Source: JBKBXU01 sp046313675 | GTDB taxonomy: Bacteria > Bacteroidota > Bacteroidia > Cytophagales > Cytophagaceae | Length of the DNA stretch: 12,406 nucleotides | Direction: 5' to 3' | NCBI GenBank assembly: GCA_046313675.1 | Contig: JBKBXU010000123.1 | Location: 1 to 12,406, forward strand | In this document: positions 7,442 to 12,406 of the stretch, in pieces | Position numbering within the stretch: the first letter of the stretch is position 1 | Layout of the letters: each line of letters opens with the position of its first letter | Program-made: the position numbers and the translations under genes | Notes under the pieces: generated by a model | What the model was told of the DNA's origin: nothing | What the model saw: only the letters and a program-made list of their open reading frames with translations | The model's database searches: none

Positions 7442-7870
7442 TTATATATTTAATGTTTCAACTTTAGGCCATTTCTGTGCATAACGGATAATTAAACAAA
7501 GAAGGACTACTTCTACTACAGCACCAAACACCATATGCATCCAAGCCTCTCCTGCCAAATTGAATAACATATAAGGGATAAGAATTATTGCCACTATTAT
7601 ATTTATTAATCGATTTATCCTAGCTGGTAGGACAACAGAAAGAAAAATCATCAGTATCGGAATTGTGGCTAAGGCAAGTGCTATAAAAATAAATATTTGC
7701 GTAATATCAAATACAAACACCTTGCCTTTCGTAATATCGTCAATTTTGCTCGGCATATATAAGGCAAAGTAATCAACATAGATATAGAGAAACATAAAAC
7801 TCGCCCAAAGTGAAGCGAGCTTTACTTTCACATTAACTTTGATGTCCGCCAATTTCTTTTGTGTACTCAT
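7442..7870 (-). CDS. Four-helix inner-membrane protein, DUF6326-like
   Basis: This is a 142-residue integral membrane protein without a signal peptide. Hydrophobic segments lie at about 17-38, 54-80, 88-106 and 111-130, joined by short charged loops (SKIDDITKGK, PARINR). The pattern ASFMFLYIYVDYFALYMP in helix 1, then DITQIFIFIALALATIPILMIFLS and GEAWMH before helix 4, fits the family annotated as DUF6326 in Bacteroidota and others, whose function is not known to me. The match is from memory and not from a search. The ATG at 7870 lies only 3 nt after the stop of the upstream secreted-protein gene, so the two form an operon. No charged catalytic cluster inside the membrane stands out. Confidence 0.85.
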   Translation of the reverse strand: MSTQKKLADIKVNVKVKLASLWASFMFLYIYVDYFALYMPSKIDDITKGKVFVFDITQIFIFIALALATIPILMIFLSVVLPARINRLINIIVAIILIPYMLFNLAGEAWMHMVFGAVVEVVLLCLIIRYAQKWPKVETLNI

Positions 7871-7873
7871 AAA

Positions 7874-8497
7874 CTAAAAATTAAATCCGAAATGCAAGCC
7901 TGGCTCTGGCGTCCATTTTGGCCACTTGTCATCTTTTTGTTTGAACCCATCAGGCATTTCAGTGTGATAAGGACGGCCAGCAATACCAAGTGATGGTTCT
8001 ATAAAAAACCTATCCTTAAAGAGTTTAATGTGGTAGCCAACTCGATATGTGTTGAATATCATGAAACCATTACCCACCTTATTACCGTTTTTATTCACAT
8101 ATGTTTGCCAGGCAGGCATTACGTGTACTGCTGCGTAAAGGCCCTTCCAAAAATATCTTTGATAAGCAATAGCAAAACCATAATCTCTTATATAACCAGG
8201 AAATTCCTCTTCAGGTGCTCCGTATACATTATTAAAAAAAGGATTAATACCAAGTGGCCATGCATATTTCCAGGTTTTTAGTTCAAGGGAAATTACATCC
8301 TTTCCTGTAATGCGATAACCTAAATTTATTTGAAAAAAACCAGGTGGGTTCATGCGATCTAAATTACCTAATAAAAACAAAGTACTCCCAACAAAGCACC
8401 TTTTGTAAGTGCTGTCTTGTTTGGCATATTGTGCATTCACCTGTAGATTGCTTGCCAACACTAAGACAAGTCCAATCCATAAAATTTTCTTTTGCAT
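7874..8497 (-). CDS. Secreted or outer-membrane beta-rich protein, unknown function
   Basis: This 207-residue protein starts with a signal peptide (MQKKILWIGLVLVLASNLQVNAQ, cut about VNA|Q). The mature part is rich in aromatic residues and alternating strands: FFQINLGYRITGKDVISLELKT, YGFAIAYQRYFWKGLYAAVHV, FNTYRVGYHIKLFKDRFFIEPSLG and a terminal EPGLHFGFNF ending in Phe. This looks like a small eight-stranded outer-membrane barrel of the type found beside Bacteroidota regulators, but I do not recognise a specific family. It is followed after 3 nt by the DUF6326-like gene and preceded by a TACTTTTG box at 8527-8534. The Crp-like regulator gene lies directly upstream on the same strand and is a candidate controller. 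Confidence 0.75.
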   Translation of the reverse strand: MQKKILWIGLVLVLASNLQVNAQYAKQDSTYKRCFVGSTLFLLGNLDRMNPPGFFQINLGYRITGKDVISLELKTWKYAWPLGINPFFNNVYGAPEEEFPGYIRDYGFAIAYQRYFWKGLYAAVHVMPAWQTYVNKNGNKVGNGFMIFNTYRVGYHIKLFKDRFFIEPSLGIAGRPYHTEMPDGFKQKDDKWPKWTPEPGLHFGFNF

Positions 8498-8526
8498 ATC
8501 TTTTTAATTGATGTTAAACGATACTA

Positions 8527-8534
8527 CAAAAGTA
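8527..8534 (-). promoter_or_regulatory. Putative -7 box of the secreted protein/DUF6326 operon
   Basis: The minus strand reads TACTTTTG, matching TAnnTTTG, 29 nt upstream of the ATG at 8497. No TTTG is seen 19-21 nt further upstream, so the promoter may need an activator. This supports a separate transcript start in the 84-bp gap after the regulator gene. Confidence 0.5.
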
Positions 8535-8581
8535 GATTAGCGTGTTCTTTAAATTCGTTCACTAAAGTTAAGAAATGAACC

Positions 8582-9163
8582 CTATCCTTTATTTTTCTCT
8601 ACAATCCTTGCTCTTAACCTGCTTAATGATTGGGGCTTTATACCTAAATAACTTGCTAATTGGTGTTGCGGAACTCGTTGAATAAGGTCGGGTCTTTTCT
8701 GTATTAAATTTAAGTATCGTTGTTCAGGCGAAGAAGTCTTAAATTCGTCAAAGTCTATTTGCTTTTTAGCTAACAATTCTTCCGAAAACATCCTGCACAT
8801 AATATCAAATTTTGGAAATTTACTGTTTATTTCTTCTGACATATCAGTATTTGAAACCAAAAGAATACTGTCTTCAACACAACCTATGAAATAATCAGAT
8901 GGAGCTTTGTTTATTACGCAATGGGGTGTCAAGCCTTCCATTTCTGTGTAGAAAGCTGTTGTTTTTTCTTCTCCGTCTATAATGTAATAAACCCGAATAC
9001 AGCCCTTTAAAACAAAATAACTCTCTTGTGATTTCTGTCCTTCTTTGAGTAAAACTGTTCCTTTCTTTACCGAATGAAACAAGTCTAATGAAAGTAATGC
9101 GTTCTTCTCCTCTTCTGTCAGAGAAACGTATTTTGATACAAAGTCAAATAGTATGTCTTGCAT
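8582..9163 (-). CDS. Crp/Fnr-family transcriptional regulator
   Basis: The 193-residue protein has an N-terminal cyclic-nucleotide-binding-like beta-roll at about 25-115 (KKGTVLLKEGQKSQESYFVLKG is the typical early strand pair). A long linker helix (about 120-145) and a C-terminal winged HTH at about 148-190 follow, with recognition region QRVPQHQLASYLGIKPQSLSRLR (162-184). The phosphate-binding cassette of cAMP receptors (GE...RSA) is absent; the corresponding stretch reads GLTPHCVINKAPSDYFIG. It probably does not bind cAMP, and it lacks the cysteine cluster of Fnr. The type is common as a small stand-alone regulator in Bacteroidota. It has its own promoter at 9231-9260 and lies 84 nt upstream of the secreted protein/DUF6326 pair. 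Confidence 0.9.
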   Translation of the reverse strand: MQDILFDFVSKYVSLTEEEKNALLSLDLFHSVKKGTVLLKEGQKSQESYFVLKGCIRVYYIIDGEEKTTAFYTEMEGLTPHCVINKAPSDYFIGCVEDSILLVSNTDMSEEINSKFPKFDIMCRMFSEELLAKKQIDFDEFKTSSPEQRYLNLIQKRPDLIQRVPQHQLASYLGIKPQSLSRLRARIVEKNKG

Positions 9164-9230
9164 TGTTTTATGTTGTTGCTGTCGTCTTTACTCTTGCCGA
9201 GAACATTAAGTATAAGAGCAGTAGCGGATT

Positions 9231-9260
9231 TAAAGGTAATTAACCAGATTTTAGAAACAA
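9231..9260 (-). promoter_or_regulatory. Bacteroidota-type promoter for the Crp-like gene
   Basis: On the minus strand a TTG (end of TTTTTTG, plus positions 9258-9260) is followed by exactly 19 nt and then TACCTTTA (9231-9238). This fits TTTG-N19-TAnnTTTG with one mismatch at the last base. The start codon at 9163 would have a leader of about 60 nt. The -33 T tract is also the U tract of the terminator hairpin just upstream, so the two signals share bases. Confidence 0.55.
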
Positions 9261-9289
9261 AAAAGCCATGGCATTTTTTGCGATGGCTT
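9256..9289 (-). terminator. Rho-independent terminator of the zeta/small-protein module
   Basis: The minus strand forms AAGCCAT/ATGGCTT arms (plus 9263-9269 and 9283-9289), one G/G mismatch and a further TGC/GCA stem (9271-9273, 9279-9281) around a five-base loop. A TTTTTTGTTT tract follows (plus 9255-9264). It lies about 80 nt past the stop of the 50-codon gene at 9370 and would keep that transcript from entering the Crp-like gene. Confidence 0.7.
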
Positions 9290-9351
9290 AGAGAGGCTTA
9301 TTTAAAACCTTGTTTTTTCTGTTTTTAGAGAATTGTGCAAAGGTTACCATT

Positions 9352-9367
9352 GTTATGCCCTTATGCA
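9352..9367 (+). repeat. Inverted repeat, left copy, bracketing the zeta-like module
   Basis: GTTATGCCCTTATGCA here matches, on the opposite strand, GTTATGCCCTATGCA at 10125-10139; the only difference is one extra T. The left copy ends just past the 3' end of the small gene, the right copy lies upstream of the kinase frame. No flanking target duplication is evident. Confidence 0.65.
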
Positions 9368-9369
9368 TT

Positions 9370-9522
9370 TCATTTTTCTAGGTCTCTGGCTTTTATTTTC
9401 ACAATTTTGCCATCCTTAGAGAAAACCAATTCTTTATCCTCTTTGCTTTTTGAGCTTACCAATCTTTTAAAGCTAAGCTCCAATCCTGAAATTATTTTTT
9501 CTCTCAATTCTTTATTGTTCAT
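9370..9522 (-). CDS. 50-residue partner protein of a zeta-toxin-like kinase
   Basis: This short gene (ATG at 9522, stop TGA at 9370-9372) encodes a 50-residue charged protein. Its N-terminal half is a helix (MNNKELREKIISGLELSFKR), and its C-terminal half is a small beta hairpin (ELVFSKDGKIVKIKARDLEK). Its start overlaps the end of the upstream P-loop kinase frame by 11 nt, so it is the second gene of a two-gene unit. Small proteins with this layout (xGLELSFKKLV, then a GKIVKIKA strand) are found next to zeta-toxin-like ATPases in Bacteroidota, to my recollection. A role as antitoxin or subunit is inference. The frame is intact although the kinase gene is broken. It is easily missed because it is short. 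Confidence 0.75.
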   Translation of the reverse strand: MNNKELREKIISGLELSFKRLVSSKSKEDKELVFSKDGKIVKIKARDLEK

Positions 9523-10090
9523 TTGAAATTTCAATTATTTTGTTCCAAATATTCTTATCATGAATTATCTTATTATCCCCTTGTTGTCCTTCCGCAGCTG
9601 TTAAAAATGGGTTCTCTGAATTATCTATAATCATCCAATTATCCACTACAGGAATAAACAATTTAATTAAATTTTTAATCCCTTTGTTATACCTTCTCCT
9701 AATTACTTGCTCAGGAATATTATGTCCTCCCTCTTTCACCCTCTCCTTTACTCTTTCTATTGCAAGTTCCTGAGAGTTCTGCCAAAAGTACAACAAAGTA
9801 ACCTCGTATCCATTTTCTTTTGCCCGTTTTAAAGTGTTAGCTTAACTTCTGGTAGATAAAGTTGTCACGAAAGCAAAATCAGCTTTAATTCTCAATAAAT
9901 CTTCAATCCTTTCCAACATTATCCTTCCGGCCTCTAAAGAAACTTTTTCCGGCTGGAAAGGGGAAAGTCCTTTGGCTATTTCGTCCGCATTTACAAATTC
10001 CTTACAATTAAGTATTTCAGGAAGTATGTTATAGGAAGCAGTTGTTTTTCCTGCTCCATTGCATCCCGAAATTATATAAAGACTTGGCTT
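9512..10090 (-). pseudogene. Decayed zeta-toxin-like P-loop kinase gene
   Basis: Read without breaks on the minus strand, the frame gives 192 codons, about the length of small zeta-toxin-like ATPases. It holds LYIISGCNGAGKTTAS (Walker A GCNGAGKT at codons 9-16), CKEFVNADEIAKGLSPFQPE, FAFVTTLSTRS, VTLLYFWQNSQELAIERVKERVKEGGHN and DNWMIIDNSENPF, all in the order typical of the family (it would phosphorylate a small-molecule or nucleotide-sugar-type substrate). Two lesions break it. A TGA (10091-10093) stands directly before the first conserved codon, where the ATG is expected, and an in-frame TAA (9842-9844) replaces the residue after TLSTRS (usually Tyr), at codon 83. No ATG, GTG or TTG lies between the TGA and Walker A. 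The last 94-residue open stretch lacks the P-loop. It is therefore probably inactive. Confidence 0.85.
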
Positions 10091-10106
10091 TCAGATGTTA
10101 TTTTGA

Positions 10107-10114
10107 TAAAGGTA
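10107..10114 (-). promoter_or_regulatory. Weak -7-like box upstream of the zeta-like frame
   Basis: The minus strand reads TACCTTTA, the same sequence as the -7 box proposed for the Crp-like gene, 14 nt before the TGA that replaces the start codon. The -33 position at 19-nt spacing reads TATG inside the inverted repeat, a three-of-four match to TTTG. It may be the original module promoter and could still drive the 50-codon gene. Confidence 0.3.
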
Positions 10115-10124
10115 CAGCTTTTTC

Positions 10125-10139
10125 TGCATAGGGCATAAC
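10125..10139 (-). repeat. Inverted repeat, right copy, bracketing the zeta-like module
   Basis: Read on the minus strand this is GTTATGCCCTATGCA, matching GTTATGCCCTTATGCA at 9352-9367 on the plus strand apart from one base. The two copies enclose about 790 bp holding the kinase pseudogene and its small partner. Confidence 0.65.
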
Positions 10140-10144
10140 GTTTA

Positions 10145-10170
10145 TATATGCGAAACGAGTTTCGCATATA
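10145..10170. repeat. Perfect 11-bp palindrome just outside the right inverted repeat
   Basis: TATATGCGAAA (10145-10155) and TTTCGCATATA (10160-10170) are exact reverse complements around the four-base loop CGAG. It begins five bases beyond the inverted repeat. No T tract follows on either strand, so it is not a classical terminator. It could be a recombination-site arm, an operator, or a transcript-end hairpin. Confidence 0.6.
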
Positions 10171-10280
10171 CCCTTCCACCTCTACCTGCTTTAAATATAA
10201 CCGGCAAACCATAAACCATCAAAGCCTTCGTCGAAAACATTTGACTAAAAAAGCAAGGGGTTCGTCGGAATGGGTGAGAT

Positions 10281-10304
10281 TAAAAAATTGGAGTTTAATC
10301 TCCA
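10281..10304 (-). terminator. Rho-independent terminator of the large Ig-repeat protein gene
   Basis: The minus strand reads TGGAG, loop ATTAAA, CTCCA, then ATTTTTT, starting 6 nt after the stop codon at 10311. An alternative 9-bp stem (GAGATTAAA 10276-10284 with TTTAATCTC 10294-10302) overlaps it and would hide the T tract, but the first fold is the usual terminator form. Confidence 0.7.
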
Positions 10305-10310
10305 TTTCAC

Positions 10311-12406
10311 TTACCAGTCCGCTTTTTTCCAATCATCCTTGGAATAGTTCTTCAGGACATGCAGCCATCCCTTAAATTCTTTTCTATACCTAACATCCCT
10401 GACCAGGTAATAATAGACACCTTCTAATACCGCATCTCCTCCCCATTCTTTCACATAGCCGTGCTTGCTATAGACCAACTCTCCCCAGCGGTTGTAAATC
10501 TCCACATAGATGTGCTCATGGTTTTCCGTCAACTCCCAGAAATCATTAACCCCATCTCCATCAGGAGTAATCAAATTGGGAATAAACAATGAAAATGCTT
10601 TTATATTAATGGTATCCCACACATAACAACCTCCGTCTCCCACAATTTTTGCTTTAACTTCATACGCTCCGTCTTCAAAAGAGAAAATAGGCCGCTTTGC
10701 TATGGAACTATCACTATCGGTAAAATACCATGTGTAACTATAGCCATTGTCAAACCTGTCGGAAAACTCGACATATAAAGGTGAATATCCTTCCTTAACA
10801 TTGGATCTGATATCTGATATTATAGGAGGGTGAACCCCAATAAAGACAGAATCTACATTGTAACAATCACCATCATTTACCCGAAGGTAGAAGTACATAT
10901 CCTCCTCAGGGAAGGCAAGTGTTTCCGAAGAATCAGGATTTGAAACCAGGTCATTAGGTTCCCATGTATAGGAATAAGGTCCGTTATCTGCAAAAAGCTT
11001 AATTTCTTCCCCAAAACATATGGTCGTATCCGGATGTGCTTTTGCCTCTATCATGTTCTTACCTACATAAATTTGAGAGGTACTTTCTCCACAGGCATTG
11101 ACAACCCTCACCTCATAGGTACCTGTGTCTCTAACAAAAACAGTACTTACCTGCTCTTCCCCGGTAGACCAGGAAATATTGGCCATTGGATAATCATTGA
11201 TGATTAGCTCCATCCCTATAGGGTTACAAAACGTTGTATCGGATCCAAGATTCACATCCGGCAGATCAGTATCTATAACCACATTTATTCTATTGCTGAC
11301 TATTCCACAGACGTTGTATACATTCACGCGGTATTCACCGGATTCATTGACTTCAATGGTTTGTTCCGTCTCCCCTCCCGGATACCAAATATAACGGGAA
11401 TCAGGATTCCCTGCATTTAAGACCACAAGCTCATTACAAACTGCCCTATTGCTTCCTAAAGACACCTGAGGCAGGCGAAAGGCGGCAATAATTACAGCAG
11501 CAGAGTCTAGTCCACAACTATTTGAGGCCACACAGGAATAGGTCCCTCCGGCTCTGGCCGTTATTTTCTGGCTTGTTGCCCCACCCGGATACCAGCGGTA
11601 TTCAGCATCCGGAAATCCGGCATCAATAGGATAGGCAAAAGGAAGGCAAAGATCCACATCTGGGCCCAGATCCAGCTCAGGTGCCATTTGGTCAACCTTT
11701 ACCTGAATACTGCCAATGCTGCTTCCGCACCCATTGATGCATTCCACCGAATAGTTTCCGGTTGAACTCACCGTAATCTGCCTGCTGGTTTCACCGGTAG
11801 ACCAGACAAAATCTGCTCCGGGATTACCGGCATCCAGCACAAACTCTGCCGGTGCACATTCCCGTATATCAGGCCCCAGATCAATTTGCGGCAGGAGTGT
11901 ATCCATGGAAACAAGCATGGTATCTCTCAGGTAGCCACACTCATTTTCCACGTGCACATAAAACTTACCACTTTCAATGACTTTAATAGTTTGGCTACTT
12001 TCTCCCGTTGACCAGAGATAACTAGCTCCGGGATTTTGGGCATTTAATTCGATGGTATCAAGTTCACACATCCGCACATCCCGGCCAAAAGGCTCCAGGA
12101 GTTGCCCCCTGATCAGAAGGGTATCGGAAGCACTTCCACAGCCGTTGCTCACATGTACGATGTACCTGTCAGGGCGATGGACGGTCAGTGTACGGGAAGT
12201 ATGCCCGGCTGGCAACCACAGATAAGAAGATCCGGGGTTTTCTCCGGCGTCCAGGGTCATGGAAAAATCTTCACAAATAAGCAGATCTTCTCCAAGGTCC
12301 ACCGACGGCAGATCGGTATTGAACGTTACGTTGATTTCATCTCTGAGCACCTCACATTCATTTCTTACCTCAGCCCAATACGTCCCTGTCGAAGCAACTT
12401 CTATTC
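10311..12406 (-). CDS. Large secreted Ig-repeat protein with CHU_C (type IX secretion) C-terminus, 5' end outside window
   Basis: The C-terminal 697 residues are visible; the frame runs through the right edge, so the GTG at 12350 is not the true start. Counting from the first full codon, Ig-like repeats lie at about 32-101, 102-169, 170-239, 240-309, 310-379, 380-451 and, more diverged, 452-526, with the tail of another before them. The typical pattern is LPxxxLGxD, a Cys, then NPGAxYLWSTGE, SGxYxVxV and NxCG. A PKD-like domain (about 527-605: YTWYFTDSDSS, SFEDGAYEVKA) follows. A CHU_C domain (about 606-697: FIPNLITPDGDGVNDFWEL, IYNRWGELVYSK, EGVYYYLVRD) then follows. CHU_C is a type B signal for type IX secretion to the cell surface, which points to a surface adhesin or matrix protein. 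The tail after WLHVLK is about 12 residues longer than usual. A terminator follows its stop. Confidence 0.9.
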   Translation of the reverse strand, partial: IEVASTGTYWAEVRNECEVLRDEINVTFNTDLPSVDLGEDLLICEDFSMTLDAGENPGSSYLWLPAGHTSRTLTVHRPDRYIVHVSNGCGSASDTLLIRGQLLEPFGRDVRMCELDTIELNAQNPGASYLWSTGESSQTIKVIESGKFYVHVENECGYLRDTMLVSMDTLLPQIDLGPDIRECAPAEFVLDAGNPGADFVWSTGETSRQITVSSTGNYSVECINGCGSSIGSIQVKVDQMAPELDLGPDVDLCLPFAYPIDAGFPDAEYRWYPGGATSQKITARAGGTYSCVASNSCGLDSAAVIIAAFRLPQVSLGSNRAVCNELVVLNAGNPDSRYIWYPGGETEQTIEVNESGEYRVNVYNVCGIVSNRINVVIDTDLPDVNLGSDTTFCNPIGMELIINDYPMANISWSTGEEQVSTVFVRDTGTYEVRVVNACGESTSQIYVGKNMIEAKAHPDTTICFGEEIKLFADNGPYSYTWEPNDLVSNPDSSETLAFPEEDMYFYLRVNDGDCYNVDSVFIGVHPPIISDIRSNVKEGYSPLYVEFSDRFDNGYSYTWYFTDSDSSIAKRPIFSFEDGAYEVKAKIVGDGGCYVWDTINIKAFSLFIPNLITPDGDGVNDFWELTENHEHIYVEIYNRWGELVYSKHGYVKEWGGDAVLEGVYYYLVRDVRYRKEFKGWLHVLKNYSKDDWKKADW

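Noticed and set aside
8542..8562. Loose dyad GTGTTC...GTTCAC upstream of the secreted protein gene, as a Crp-like operator
   Set aside because: Only GTG and one further base per half match symmetrically, and its centre lies near -30, which does not fit an activator site. It is too weak to annotate.
9335..9526. A 63-codon plus-strand open frame antisense to the 50-codon gene
   Set aside because: It is a shadow of the minus-strand gene, whose overlap with the kinase frame and family-like sequence make it the real one.
9512..9796. The 94-codon open stretch as a functional short protein starting at TTG 9796
   Set aside because: It lacks the P-loop, its sequence continues in frame into the upstream kinase blocks across the TAA, and it reads as the C-terminal half of the broken gene.
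10227..10267. Two copies of TTCGTCG (10227-10233 and 10261-10267) as a target or att-type direct repeat
   Set aside because: Seven bases with a 34-base spacing and no flanking similarity is within chance, and nothing recognisable lies between them.
10148..10375. A 75-codon plus-strand open frame starting in the palindrome
   Set aside because: It starts inside the 11-bp palindrome, runs antisense through a terminator and the end of the CHU_C gene, and has no recognisable motif.

Overview
The window looks like chromosomal DNA of a member of the Bacteroidota, probably of the Cytophagales type. The signs are a C-terminal gliding-motility/type IX secretion sorting domain, Bacteroidota-style -7 boxes (TAnnTTTG) just upstream of several first genes, lipoproteins with an acidic patch after the lipid cysteine, AT-rich spacers without clear Shine-Dalgarno sites, and a stand-alone MnmD methyltransferase. 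The lineage below phylum is inference. The sequence was read by eye, with no database search.

Positions 1-2526 carry sulfate activation. On the minus strand cysC, cysD and the first 26 codons of cysN form a tight operon that makes APS and PAPS from sulfate. Divergent from it, across a 110-bp promoter region, cysQ encodes the phosphatase that removes the by-product PAP. cysQ is followed with 17-nt and 14-nt overlaps by a membrane sensor histidine kinase and by mnmD (tRNA wobble-uridine modification), so these three probably share one transcript. Positions 5126-7258 hold three plus-strand envelope genes of unknown function: a small predicted outer-membrane barrel, a lipoprotein, and a lipoprotein likely to be surface-exposed.

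Positions 7442-10140 look like accessory DNA, all on the minus strand. In order of transcription it holds a decayed zeta-toxin-like P-loop kinase gene overlapping an intact 50-codon partner gene, a terminator, a Crp/Fnr-type regulator with its own promoter, then a secreted beta-rich protein followed 3 nt later by a four-helix membrane protein of the DUF6326 type. The zeta module is bracketed by a near-perfect 15/16-bp inverted repeat, suggesting it arrived as a discrete unit. The kinase frame has an in-frame TAA and a TGA where its start codon should be, so it should be inactive.

Positions 10311-12406 hold the C-terminal 697 residues of a large secreted protein on the minus strand. It has about seven Ig-like repeats of about 70 residues, each with a cysteine pair, then a PKD-like domain and a CHU_C sorting domain. 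It ends in a clear terminator and runs off the right edge of the window.

I did not find a convincing new multi-gene system. The best leads are the inverted-repeat-bounded kinase/small-protein module, the three-gene envelope operon, and the Crp-like/secreted protein/DUF6326 group. No rRNA, tRNA, CRISPR array, or transposase gene was seen.
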